Positions 20,645 to 30,092 of a stretch of 64,000 nt of DNA are shown here, piece after piece. The position numbers were made by a program, and so were the translations under genes. Below the pieces are notes generated by a model. The model was given only the letters and a program-made list of their open reading frames with translations. It made no database searches and was not told the origin of the DNA. The first letter of the stretch is position 1; each line of letters starts with the position of its first letter. Location: contig CAUJHG010000080.1 of the NCBI GenBank assembly GCA_963204785.1, forward strand, positions 1-64,000. The letters are read 5' to 3'. This DNA is from Pseudomonadota bacterium (lineage in GTDB: Bacteria > Pseudomonadota > Gammaproteobacteria > Burkholderiales > Burkholderiaceae_E).

Positions 20645-20787
20645 CGCGTTTGCTGCCCGGAGAAGAGACGTGCTCGACGGGCAAATCATAAACGCGAAGC
20701 GTTCGCATTCGCAATCAATACCATGCGGGGAATGCGGGCGCCTGTCGCATCCCCGGGTGGCCCGCAGCGCCGGGCGCCCCGGCCCGC

Positions 20788-21975
20788 TCAGGTCAGCGAC
20801 GCGTAGACCAGGCTGCGGAACAGTGCCCGGAAGTGCTCGCGCTGGTTGGGTCCTTGCAGCATCAGCAGTGCGAACATCTCCTCGCTCGGGTCGACCCAGA
20901 AGGTGGTCCCGGCCATTCCGCTCCAGTAGTACTGGCCGGCGCTGCCGGGCGTTGGGTCCAGCCCGGGCGCCATTCGCACCGCGAAGCCAAGGCCGAAGCC
21001 GCTGCCGGGCGGAAGCAGCGGCGAGCCGCTGGGGATGCTGCCGAGGTGGTCGGAAGTCATCCATTGCAGCGTCTTGCGGCCGATCAGGCGTTTGCCCTCG
21101 AGCGTGCCGCCGTTCTGGAGCATCTGCAGCAAGCGTGCGTAGTCGAGCGCGGTCGACACCAGGCCGCCGCCACCGGATTCGAAGCGCGGCGCCTCGCGCA
21201 CCTTCATCAGCCGCACTTCGGCGCCGCTGTCCGGATCACGCGCGAAACCCTCGACCAGACGGTGCTGCTGCCCGGCAGGGACGTGGAAGGCCGTGTCGAC
21301 CATTCCCAGCGGGTCGAGGATGCGCTCGCGCAGGAAGCTGCCGAGCCCCTGTCCCGAGATCACCTCGATCAGCCGTCCGAGGACGTCGGTGGACTGCCCG
21401 TACTCCCACCGGGAGCCCGGCTGGTGCATCAGCGGCAGCGCGGCGAGTTGCGCGCTGAACTCCGCATTGGTCTTCGACAGGCTGCCCAGGCGCTGCTCGA
21501 CGTACATGCGCTGCACCGTGGACTCGCCGGTGAACGAGTAGCCGATTCCGGAGGTGTGCCGCAGCAGGTCCTGCACCGTCGCATCGCGCTCGACGGGCGC
21601 CAGGTCGATGCGCCCGTCGCGCTCGATCGCGACCTTCTGTCCGGCGTACTCGGGCAGGTGCCGGGACACCGGATCATCGAGCAGCAGTCGACCTTCCTCG
21701 ACCAGCATCATCACGGCGAGCGAGACGATCGGCTTGGTCATCGAGTAGATGCGGAAGATCGCATCGTGCGTCATCGGCGTGCCGCGCACCGGGTCGGCGA
21801 CCCCCAGGCTCTCGAAGCAGCCGATCCGCCCGCCCCGGGCGATCAGCAGGACGGCTCCGGGAAGGCGTCCGCGGGCGATTTCCGCGCGGAAGGCCTCGGA
21901 CATCCGGGCGAGCCGGGCGGGCGACAGCCCGAGCACGTCCGGGTCGGCGATCGGCAGTGAGGGGGGAATCGTCAT
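20788..21975 (-). CDS. Serine hydrolase (class C beta-lactamase-like)
   Basis: SMTK motif (IYSMTKPIVSLAVMMLVEEG), YGQSTDVLG, GMAGT. Confidence 0.88.
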   Translation of the reverse strand: MTIPPSLPIADPDVLGLSPARLARMSEAFRAEIARGRLPGAVLLIARGGRIGCFESLGVADPVRGTPMTHDAIFRIYSMTKPIVSLAVMMLVEEGRLLLDDPVSRHLPEYAGQKVAIERDGRIDLAPVERDATVQDLLRHTSGIGYSFTGESTVQRMYVEQRLGSLSKTNAEFSAQLAALPLMHQPGSRWEYGQSTDVLGRLIEVISGQGLGSFLRERILDPLGMVDTAFHVPAGQQHRLVEGFARDPDSGAEVRLMKVREAPRFESGGGGLVSTALDYARLLQMLQNGGTLEGKRLIGRKTLQWMTSDHLGSIPSGSPLLPPGSGFGLGFAVRMAPGLDPTPGSAGQYYWSGMAGTTFWVDPSEEMFALLMLQGPNQREHFRALFRSLVYASLT

Positions 21976-21988
21976 CGGTGCTCGTCTT

Positions 21989-24043
21989 TCAGTCCTGGTC
22001 AGCGTTCGTGCGGTGCGCATCGATCAGCCTGCGCTGCAGTCCGGGCGGCGCGGGCGCGTAATGCGAGAAGCTGCTGCTGCAGCGGCCCGCGCCACCGGTC
22101 ATCGCCTCGAGCCGCGCCGTGTAGTCGGTGAGTTCGGCAAGCGGCGCCAGTCCGGTGACCACAGCGCTGCCATCCGGCTCGGGCAGGGTACCGGTCACCT
22201 GCCCGCGGCGCGAGGAGAGGTCGCCCGTGATCTCGCCGATCGCGGAGCCTGGCGTCTCGATTTCGATGGTGACGATCGGCTCCAGGACGGCGGGCGTCGC
22301 TGCGCGGATCGCCTCGATCGCCGCCTTGCGCCCCGCGGTGACGAAGGCGACTTCCTTGCCGTCCACCGGATGGGTCTTGCCGTCGTGGACGACGACCCGC
22401 AGGTCGACCACCGGGAAGCCGGCGACGACCCCCTCGGCGAGGGCCTGACGCACGCCCTTCTCGACTGCCGGCATGAACACCCCGGGGATCGCGCCGCCCT
22501 TGACCTGGTCGACGAACTCGAAGCCCGCGCCTCGCGGCAGCGGTTCGACGCGCAGCATCACCTCGCCGAACTGCCCTGCGCCGCCCGACTGCTTGCGGTG
22601 GCGGTGATGGCCCTCGGCGACCGACTGGATCGTCTCGCGATACGGGACCTCCGGCGGGTGGGCGTCCACCGACAGTCGCCAGGACTGCGAGAGCCGGTCG
22701 ATCTTGCTTTTCAGGTGCAGCTCGCCGACGCCGCGGATCACCCACTCGTGGCTGCGGTCGTCGCGTTCGAGCAGCATCGACGGGTCCTCGGCGGCCAGCC
22801 GCGCCAGAGCCTCGGCGAGCTTCTGCTCGTCGCCCTGGCGCTTCGCAGCGAGCGCCAGCCCGTGCATCGCGGGCGGCAGCGCGGTGGCGCGCAGGTGGAC
22901 GTGGTCCTCGTCGTGGGAGTCGTGCAGCACCGCGTCGAAGCGCAGTTCGTCGCTGCGGGCGATCGCCCCGATCTCGCCGGGCAGCAGCATGCCGGTCTCG
23001 GCCAGGTCCTTGCCGTTGATCCGGTACAGGTGCGAGACCCGCAGCGGCCGTCGGCCGTCGCCGACGAAGAGCTGCATGTCCTTGCGCACCGTGCCCTGGA
23101 AGACCCGGAACACGCCGACGCGGCCCATGTAGGGGTCGATCGCCACCTTGAAGACGTGGGCGAGCACGTGGGCCTGCGGATCGGGCCGGGCGTCGAGAGG
23201 CTCGACGTCCGGGGTGCCGGGATCGCCGCGGAAGAACTGCGGCGGGTTGCTCTCGAGCGGGGAGGGCGCGAGCCTGGCGATCAGCTGCAGCAGTTCGGCC
23301 ACGCCGGCCCCGGTGCGCGCCGAGGTGAAGACCACCGGCACCAGGCGCCCTTCGCGCAGCGCCTGCTCGAAGGGCGCGTGCAGCTCCGCCTCCGAGGGAT
23401 CGACGCCGTCGTCGAGGTAGCGCGCCAGCAGCGTCTCGTCCTCCTCGACCAGCGTGTCGATCAGCGCCCGGTGTGCGGCGGACACCGATTCGATGTCCGC
23501 CTCGCCGTCCGCGTGGGAGAGCAGCTCGATCACTTCGTGACCGTGCTGCGTCGGCAGGTCCAGCAACAGGCATTCGTTGCCGAAGCGCTCGCGCAGGCTG
23601 CGCAGCAGCCCGGCCAGGTCGACACCCTCGGCGTCGATGCCGTTGACCACGATCATCCGGCACAGCCGCCGCTCGGTTGCGGCGCGCATCGCCCGTTCGG
23701 TCATCGAGCGGATTCCGGTGCGGGCGTCGACCACCACCAGCGCGGTGTCCGCGGCCGCGAGCGCCGCCATCGTCTGGCCGGAGAAGTCGGGCAGCCCGGG
23801 AGTGTCGGCCAGATGGATCCGCACGCCCTGCCAGTCGAAGTTCACCAGCGCGGACTGGATCGAGTGCCCGAGCGCCCGTTCGAGCGGATCGTGGTCGCTG
23901 ACCGTGCTGCCCTTCTCGACGCTTCCCGCCGAGCCGATCGCGCCGGCGGCAAGCAGCAGCGCCTCGGTGAGCGTGGTCTTGCCGCTGCCGGCGTGCCCGA
24001 CGAGCACCAGGTTGCGGATCGCGCTGGGGGAGAGCTCGGACAT
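21989..24043 (-). CDS. Elongation factor G-like GTPase paralogue
   Basis: GHAGSGKTTLTEALL, DTPGLPDF, EF-G domains III-V; NGID in place of the usual NKxD. Confidence 0.85.
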   Translation of the reverse strand: MSELSPSAIRNLVLVGHAGSGKTTLTEALLLAAGAIGSAGSVEKGSTVSDHDPLERALGHSIQSALVNFDWQGVRIHLADTPGLPDFSGQTMAALAAADTALVVVDARTGIRSMTERAMRAATERRLCRMIVVNGIDAEGVDLAGLLRSLRERFGNECLLLDLPTQHGHEVIELLSHADGEADIESVSAAHRALIDTLVEEDETLLARYLDDGVDPSEAELHAPFEQALREGRLVPVVFTSARTGAGVAELLQLIARLAPSPLESNPPQFFRGDPGTPDVEPLDARPDPQAHVLAHVFKVAIDPYMGRVGVFRVFQGTVRKDMQLFVGDGRRPLRVSHLYRINGKDLAETGMLLPGEIGAIARSDELRFDAVLHDSHDEDHVHLRATALPPAMHGLALAAKRQGDEQKLAEALARLAAEDPSMLLERDDRSHEWVIRGVGELHLKSKIDRLSQSWRLSVDAHPPEVPYRETIQSVAEGHHRHRKQSGGAGQFGEVMLRVEPLPRGAGFEFVDQVKGGAIPGVFMPAVEKGVRQALAEGVVAGFPVVDLRVVVHDGKTHPVDGKEVAFVTAGRKAAIEAIRAATPAVLEPIVTIEIETPGSAIGEITGDLSSRRGQVTGTLPEPDGSAVVTGLAPLAELTDYTARLEAMTGGAGRCSSSFSHYAPAPPGLQRRLIDAHRTNADQD

Positions 24044-24130
24044 CGCTGCACCTTGTCGTTGGGGGCGCCAGCGTCAATTAGACATCCGGGCGGCCCTCGC
24101 TGGCCAGCGAGGCTGCGCGTGATCCTGTGC

Positions 24131-24160
24131 TTGCCGTCGATGCGCAAACGCGCGTATAGT
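24131..24160 (+). promoter_or_regulatory. Candidate sigma70 promoter for the cold-shock gene
   Basis: TTGCCG - 18 bp - TATAGT. Confidence 0.55.
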
Positions 24161-24332
24161 GCGGCTCGCAGTCGATTCAAGCAGTGTATCTAGCGGTTCT
24201 CCATGCGCCGTCCTTTTCGAGGCGCGCCTCGGTTGTTCCCCCGGCTACGTTTCTTGTACGTTTGCACCCCCGGACCGATCCGCTCCCGCGGGCCGAGTTC
24301 CAACACATCAATTCCATTCAGGAAACGTAGCA

Positions 24333-24548
24333 ATGAGCGGCAACACCCAGACCGGCATCGTCAAGTGGTTCAACGAATCCAAGGGCGTCGGCTTCATCAG
24401 CCCGGACGGTGGCGGCGAAGACCTCTTCGCGCACTTCTCGGAGATCCAGGGCACCGGCTTCAAGACCCTGGCCGAAGCGCAGCGCGTGCAGTTCGAGGTC
24501 AAGCGCGGCCCGAAAGGCCTGCAGGCGGCATCGATCCGCCCCCTGTAA
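24333..24548 (+). CDS. Cold-shock domain protein (CspA family)
   Basis: [29 protein letters not shown] (RNP1/RNP2). Confidence 0.95.
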   Translation: MSGNTQTGIVKWFNESKGVGFISPDGGGEDLFAHFSEIQGTGFKTLAEAQRVQFEVKRGPKGLQAASIRPL

Positions 24549-24613
24549 GGGGCGGGAGCGGCGGCCTTCCGGTCGCCGCACGCCGTTCCGCGGTTCACGC
24601 CGCGGAGCATGAG

Positions 24614-24641
24614 AACCGCAGCTCCAGGGCTGCGGTTTTTT
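24614..24641 (+). terminator. Rho-independent terminator of the cold-shock gene
   Basis: aaccgcag-ctccaggg-ctgcggtttttt: 8-bp stem and T6 run. Confidence 0.82.
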
Positions 24642-24670
24642 CGTTGGTGCGCCCGGCACGGGCGCACCGC

Positions 24671-25015
24671 TCATCGACCGTGCGGCCTGCCGTGGTGCAG
24701 ACCGCGGTGCCGATGGCCATGGGCCATCGGGCGCACCGGAGGCCAGTGGTAGGGCAGGGCGACGGGCCGCAGGTAGGGCTGGTAGTGCATCGGCGGTGAC
24801 GGCAGGTACACCACCGGCCGCGGATACGCCATCGGGGGCGCCGGAACCACGACCGGTGCATAGACCGGTGCGGATACCACCGGGACACCGATCGCGACTG
24901 CAGCCCCGCCGTGCGAGCCGACGGTCACCGACCAGGCGACCTTGCTCGCCGCAGCGGTTCCGCTGGTGAGCAGTGCCGCGCCGGCAACTGCGGCCGAAGC
25001 CAGGATTCGTTTCAT
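24671..25015 (-). CDS. Small secreted Pro/His-rich protein of unknown function
   Basis: Signal peptide MKRILASAAVAGAALLTSGTAAA then VVVPAPPMAYPRPVVYLPSPPMHYQPYLRP and HGHRHRGLHHGRPHGR tail. Confidence 0.65.
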   Translation of the reverse strand: MKRILASAAVAGAALLTSGTAAASKVAWSVTVGSHGGAAVAIGVPVVSAPVYAPVVVPAPPMAYPRPVVYLPSPPMHYQPYLRPVALPYHWPPVRPMAHGHRHRGLHHGRPHGR

Positions 25016-25206
25016 TCGACACCTCCGCTCGTTCTTCGTCGATCCATCGCGTGGGCGGGCAGCTTTGCTGGCCGCCCCGCAGCACTCCACAGCCACCTTC
25101 GGTATGGAAGGATCCTAGCGTCGCGGACCGCGTCGAGGCCCGAGCTCTTACAATCCGTCACTGCTGTTACCGCCAGATCCTGGCCTGCCGCCGGCCAAAT
25201 CCCACC

Positions 25207-26430
25207 GTGAGCTTCCCGTCACTGCCTCCTGCGGCGATCGTCTACCTCGCCGGTTTCGCAACCGCGCTGCACGTGGGCAAGCTGCCCCCGGCACTGCCCG
25301 CGCTGCAGCACGAACTCGGCCTGAGCCTGGTGCAGGCCGGTCTGCTGGTGTCCGCCTTCCAGGTCGGCGGGATGACCATGGGCCTGTTCGGCGGCCTGCT
25401 CGCCGACCGCTTCGGGTTGCGGCGGGCGATGCTCACCGGGCTGGCGATGATGGCCATCGCAGGCGCTGCGGGCGCCATGACGAAAGCGGTGCTGCCGCTG
25501 GCGCTGCTGCGTGCGGTCGAGAGCGCAGGCTTCGTCCTGGCCGTACTGCCCGGGCCTGCCCTGTTGCGCCGCGTGACGCCGCCGCAGCGGATGAACCTCG
25601 CGCTCGGCGTCTGGGGCTCGTACATGCCGGCCGGGATGGCGCTGGCGCTGGTCCTGGCTCCCTGGCTGATCGTGATCGGCGGCTGGTCGCTCGCCTGGTG
25701 GGCCGCTGCCCTGGCGTCGGCGGTGATGTGGGGGCTGGTGCTGAACGGTGTTCCTGCGGACACCGCGCAGGTGCAGCCCGCCCAGCGCGCCTGGGCGCTT
25801 GCGCGTGACACGCTCTCGGGCAGGGGGCCGTGGCTGCTTGCGGCTTGCTTCGGGTGCTACGCGGGGCAGTGGATGGTGGTCTTCAGCTTCCTGCCCACCG
25901 CCTACCAGGATGCGGGAATCGCGCCGCAGTTGGCCGGGGTGCTGACTGCGGCCGGGGTCGCCGTGAACCTGAGCGGGAACGTGGCCGCCGGGGCGCTGCT
26001 GCAGCGGGGCGCCAGCCGGACGGCGCTGATCGCTGCAGCCTCGCTGACGATGGCCCTCGGTGCCTGGCTCGCCTTCGGGTCCGGACTGCACTTCGCCTGG
26101 CGCTATGCGGGCGTGCTGGCGTTCTCGGCCGTCGGCGGCCTGGTGCCCGGTGCGCTCTTCGCGAGCGCGCCGCGGCTGGCGCCGCACCCCGGCGCAGTGT
26201 CGACGACCACGGGGCTGATGCAGCAGGGCTCGTCGCTGGGCCAGTTCCTCACACCGCCGCTGGTGGCTGCGGTGGTCGGCGCCAGCGGCGGCTGGCAGAA
26301 CACCTGGTGGGTGACCGGGGTGCTGGCGCTGGCCAACGTCGCGATCGCGGTGCTGCTCGGCCGTGCCGTGGCGCGCGCAGATCTCCTGGCGCGTGCGGCG
26401 GCGCCAGCCGGGCCGGCCGCGGCCCGCTGA
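25207..26430 (+). CDS. MFS transporter
   Basis: 12-TM pattern; GGLLADRFGLRRAMLTGLAMM motif. GTG start proposed. Confidence 0.82.
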   Translation: MSFPSLPPAAIVYLAGFATALHVGKLPPALPALQHELGLSLVQAGLLVSAFQVGGMTMGLFGGLLADRFGLRRAMLTGLAMMAIAGAAGAMTKAVLPLALLRAVESAGFVLAVLPGPALLRRVTPPQRMNLALGVWGSYMPAGMALALVLAPWLIVIGGWSLAWWAAALASAVMWGLVLNGVPADTAQVQPAQRAWALARDTLSGRGPWLLAACFGCYAGQWMVVFSFLPTAYQDAGIAPQLAGVLTAAGVAVNLSGNVAAGALLQRGASRTALIAAASLTMALGAWLAFGSGLHFAWRYAGVLAFSAVGGLVPGALFASAPRLAPHPGAVSTTTGLMQQGSSLGQFLTPPLVAAVVGASGGWQNTWWVTGVLALANVAIAVLLGRAVARADLLARAAAPAGPAAAR

Positions 26431-26434
26431 GCCG

Positions 26435-28789
26435 ATGCCGAGGAAGGTGGCACTGTCCGTCCGGCTCCTTGCCGGGCTGCTGGTCCTTGCGGCACCGACG
26501 CTGGGGATGGCTGCTGGCGATGCCGAGCCCTCGGGATCGGGGGCCGGGCGATCGACGGCGCAGTCGATGACGGCGCAGTCGATGACGGCGCAGTCGATGA
26601 CGGCGCAGTCGATGACGGCGCAGTCGATGACGGCGCAGGCGGCGGCCCTGCCCGCAGCCCCGGGCAGCCGGCCGCGGATCGCGCTGGCGCTTTCCGGGGG
26701 CGGCGCGCGCGGCGCAGCGCACATCGGGGTGCTGAAGGTGCTCGAGGACCTGCGCGTGCCGATCGACTGCATCGCCGGGGCCAGCATGGGCGCGATCGTC
26801 GGCGGGGTCTACGCGGCGGGAATGCCCGTCGAATCGATGGAGCGCATCGTCACCGACACCGACTGGCGCGCGGTCTTCGACGATGCGCCGCCGCGTGCGC
26901 AGATCGCGGTGCGGCGCAAGGCCGATGGCTACAAGGGTCTTGCCGATCCGGAGTTCGGCGTGGGTCCGGGCGGCCTGGAGCTGCCCAAGGGCGTGATCGC
27001 CGGCCTGACCCTCGAGAGCTTCCTGCGGCTGCTGACCCAGCCGGTGCTCGACGTCGACGATTTCTCGAAGCTGCCGATCCCCTTTCGCGCGGTGGCCACC
27101 GACATCGTCCGCGGCGAGCCGGTGGTGCTCGAGCGCGGGAACCTGTCGCGCGCGCTGCGCGCGAGCATGGCGATCCCCGGCGCGGTGGCGCCGGTGGAGA
27201 TCGACGAGCGGCTGCTGGTCGACGGCGGCGTCACCGACAATCTTCCGATCGACCTGGCGCGCGCGACCTGCGATGCGGATGTCGTGGTCGCGGTGAACAT
27301 CCAGACGCGCCTGCTCGCGCGCGAGGAGATCACGTCGGCGGCGAGCGTGGTCGGCCAGCTCGTGAACCTGCTCGGCAAGGGCAGGGTCGACCAGCAGCTC
27401 GCGGGCCTGGGAAAGGCCGACGTGCTGATCAGCCCGGATCTCGGCGACATCTCGGCCGGCAGCTTCGAGCGCACGCCGGAGGCGATCCGCATCGGTGAGG
27501 CTGCAGCGCGCGAGCTGGGCGCGTCGCTTCAGCGCTACAGCCTGACGATGCGCGAATACCGGCAGCTGCGCGCGCAGCAGGCTTCGGCGCCGGTGCGCCT
27601 GGGCAGCGTCGACGCAATCGGCTTCGAGGGGCAGCAGCGCAGCAACGAGGAGGTGCTGCGCGGGCTCGTCCATTCCAGGCCGGGAGAGCCGCTGACCGAG
27701 GAGGCGATTGCGCGCGATCTGCGCCGCGTCTACGGGCGCGGCGACTTCGAGCGGGTCGACTACCGGATCGCGAGTGAATCGGGCCGGCGCACGCTGATCT
27801 TCGGCGTGCAGGAGAAGGCAACGGGACCGGGCTACCTGCGCCTGGGGCTGGGCTTCGGCACCGACTTCCGCGGCGATTCGCAGTTCGACCTGCGGGCGGC
27901 CTACCGTCGCACCTGGCTCAATGCGCTGGGCGGCGAGCTGGGGCTGGACCTGCAGGTCGGCCGTCGCAACCTCGCGCTGGCCGAGTGGTATCAGCCGCTG
28001 ACGGCCGATGGCGAGTGGTTCGTCGCCCCCTACGTCTCCTTCGAGTCGAACCGTCGCGAGCTCTACGCAGGCGAGCGCAGCGTCGCGGAGCTGCGCGGCA
28101 ACGACGGCCGGATCGGGCTGGACCTCGGCACCGTGTTCGGAACGGCGGGTGAACTGCGCCTGGGCGTGCTCGGTCGTCGCGTCCGCTCGAGCACCGTGAT
28201 CGGGCTTCCGCTGATTCCCGACGACAACGAGTCCGCGCGCGGGCTGCGCCTGCACCTGCTGGTCGACACGCTGGATCGGCCCTACTTCGCCCGCGAGGGC
28301 TACGCGTTGTGGCTGGACGCATACACGTGGCAGCGCAACGACCGTGCCGATCGTGGCGCGTATCGGCGACTCAATGCGCGGCTCGACTACGCGGTGAGCG
28401 CCGGACCCCACACGCTGAACCTGTCGCTGCAGGGCGGGTCGAGGCTGGGCACCGAACTGCCGGTCTTCGACGCCTTCACGCTCGGTGGGCCGTTCCAGCT
28501 CTCTGGCCACCCTTATGGCCGCTTCCTCGCCGAGGGTTTCGCCTTCGCGCGCCTGCAGTACTACCGGCGCACCTACGCGCTGCCCAACCCGCTGGGAACC
28601 GGCGTCTATGCGGGTGTGTCGCTGGAGGCGGGGCGCCTGTCGCGGGCGCTCGCGTCGCTGGCGCCCGGAACCGTGGGTTCGCTCGGGCTGTTCATCGGCG
28701 CCGACACCTTCCTCGGACCGCTCTACCTGGTCGCCGGCTTCGGCTCCGGGGGCAATCGGGCGCTGCACCTGCTGATCGGGATGCGCTGA
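26435..28789 (+). CDS. Patatin-like phospholipase with C-terminal BamA-type beta-barrel (PlpD-like)
   Basis: Patatin GGGARGAAHIGVLKVLEDL, GASMG, DGGVTDN; POTRA-like segment and bacterial surface antigen barrel. Confidence 0.9.
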   Translation: MPRKVALSVRLLAGLLVLAAPTLGMAAGDAEPSGSGAGRSTAQSMTAQSMTAQSMTAQSMTAQSMTAQAAALPAAPGSRPRIALALSGGGARGAAHIGVLKVLEDLRVPIDCIAGASMGAIVGGVYAAGMPVESMERIVTDTDWRAVFDDAPPRAQIAVRRKADGYKGLADPEFGVGPGGLELPKGVIAGLTLESFLRLLTQPVLDVDDFSKLPIPFRAVATDIVRGEPVVLERGNLSRALRASMAIPGAVAPVEIDERLLVDGGVTDNLPIDLARATCDADVVVAVNIQTRLLAREEITSAASVVGQLVNLLGKGRVDQQLAGLGKADVLISPDLGDISAGSFERTPEAIRIGEAAARELGASLQRYSLTMREYRQLRAQQASAPVRLGSVDAIGFEGQQRSNEEVLRGLVHSRPGEPLTEEAIARDLRRVYGRGDFERVDYRIASESGRRTLIFGVQEKATGPGYLRLGLGFGTDFRGDSQFDLRAAYRRTWLNALGGELGLDLQVGRRNLALAEWYQPLTADGEWFVAPYVSFESNRRELYAGERSVAELRGNDGRIGLDLGTVFGTAGELRLGVLGRRVRSSTVIGLPLIPDDNESARGLRLHLLVDTLDRPYFAREGYALWLDAYTWQRNDRADRGAYRRLNARLDYAVSAGPHTLNLSLQGGSRLGTELPVFDAFTLGGPFQLSGHPYGRFLAEGFAFARLQYYRRTYALPNPLGTGVYAGVSLEAGRLSRALASLAPGTVGSLGLFIGADTFLGPLYLVAGFGSGGNRALHLLIGMR
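26564..26638 (+). repeat. 15-bp coding tandem repeat, 5 units (tcgatgacggcgcag; SMTAQ)
   Basis: Five uninterrupted identical units preceded by a partial unit tcgacggcgcag. Confidence 0.97.
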
Positions 28790-28850
28790 AGCGGAGCACG
28801 CCGCCTGGCGCCTTCCCTTGGCATGGAGGGCCTGCGCCTCGACCCGCGGT

Positions 28851-29465
28851 TCAGTCGTCGAGCAGGCGCCGCGCGTGATCGCGCGCGGTGGCGTCCGCCT
28901 CGGAGCGCAGCGCCGCCGCGCGTGCGCTGCGGCGCTGGACCAGGAGCCACGCGAGCACACCGAGCGCGAGGAGGGCGAAGGGGCCGATCCACAGCGCGAG
29001 CGTGTTGCCCTGGAGCCGCGGACGGTACAGGACGAAGTCGCCGTAGCGATCGACCAGGTAGTCCTTGATCTCGGCATCGCTGCGACCCGCTGCGACCATC
29101 GACTCGACCTGCCGGCGCAGGTCCACCGCGAGGTCGGCGTTCGAGTCCGCCAGCGTCTGGTTCTGGCACACCAGGCAGCGCAGTTCCTCCTCGAGCCTGC
29201 GCAGGCGGCGCTCGGCCTCGGGCGACATCTGCTCGCGCAGGCTGCGGCCCGAAGGCGCTTCCGTCTGGGTTGCTGCGGCCGCAGTCGCAGTCGCAGTCGC
29301 AGTCGCAGCCGCAGCCGCGGACTCGGCAGCCGCGCCCGCGGCCGGCGGCGCTGGAGTGCTGGCTGCGCCTGGCGCGGCGCTGCTGCGCCCATCGGCCTGC
29401 TGCGCGAGAACGGCGCCGGGGAGCAGCGCCGCCGCCAGGGCCAGGGCAAGCATCGCGCGCCGCAT
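28851..29465 (-). CDS. ccmH: Cytochrome c maturation protein CcmH
   Basis: EELRCLVCQNQTLADSNADLAVDLRRQV with signal peptide and C-terminal TM. Confidence 0.92.
   Translation of the reverse strand: MRRAMLALALAAALLPGAVLAQQADGRSSAAPGAASTPAPPAAGAAAESAAAAATATATATAAAATQTEAPSGRSLREQMSPEAERRLRRLEEELRCLVCQNQTLADSNADLAVDLRRQVESMVAAGRSDAEIKDYLVDRYGDFVLYRPRLQGNTLALWIGPFALLALGVLAWLLVQRRSARAAALRSEADATARDHARRLLDD
29281..29316 (+). repeat. Hexanucleotide repeat within ccmH (GCAGTC x4 + GCAGCC x2)
   Basis: gcagtcgcagtcgcagtcgcagtcgcagccgcagcc; encodes an Ala/Thr run on the minus strand. Confidence 0.95.
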
Positions 29466-30001
29466 CACTGCGCCTGGAGCCGCTGCACCAGCGGCAGGAT
29501 GCGCTGCGACAGCGCCTCGGGGGTCAGCGCGCCGATGAACTTGTCGCGCACCACCCCTGCCTTGTCGATGACGAAGGTCTCCGGCGCGCCGTAGACGCCC
29601 CAGTCGATCGCTGCCTTGCCTTCCTGATCGAGCACGGTCGTCGTGTAGGGATTGCCGAGGCGCTCGAGCCAGTCCTTCGCGTCCTCGGGGCGGTCCTTCC
29701 ACGCGAGGCCGACCACGGGCGCCAGCCGACGCGCGGCGAACTCGTTGAGCAGCGGGTGCTCGACCTTGCATCCGGCGCACCAGGAGCCCCAGACGTTCAG
29801 CAGCCACACCTGGCCGCGCATCGAGGCCGTGGTCCAGGGCGCGCCGCCATCGCTGCCGAGCACCGACAGCGACACCTCGGGCGCGGGCTTGCCGACCAGC
29901 GGGGAGGGGATCTCGCGGGGATCGCGATCTAGCCCCCGCAGCAGGAACCAGCCGATGCCGATGGCGACCAGCAGCGGGATCAGGAATTTCAGAGCGCGCA
30001 T
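29465..30001 (-). CDS. ccmG: Thiol:disulfide interchange protein CcmG/DsbE
   Basis: VWGSWCAGCKVEHPLL thioredoxin-like motif; N-terminal anchor. Confidence 0.92.
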   Translation of the reverse strand: MRALKFLIPLLVAIGIGWFLLRGLDRDPREIPSPLVGKPAPEVSLSVLGSDGGAPWTTASMRGQVWLLNVWGSWCAGCKVEHPLLNEFAARRLAPVVGLAWKDRPEDAKDWLERLGNPYTTTVLDQEGKAAIDWGVYGAPETFVIDKAGVVRDKFIGALTPEALSQRILPLVQRLQAQ

Positions 30002-30092
30002 CGACGGGACGCGCGGCGCCTGGCGCCGCGCCTTCGCAGGAAGGAGGGAAAGGGGAGACGCAGCCGGGGCATCGCAGGCGTGCGTGGACGGA

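Noticed and set aside
29281-29316. GCAGTC repeats as a short CRISPR-like array
   Set aside because: Hexamer microsatellite in coding sequence without spacers.
26249-29449. 1066-aa minus-strand ORF across patatin and MFS genes
   Set aside because: Antisense to clear coding sequence; repeat LRRHR arises from the reverse reading of the VNTR.
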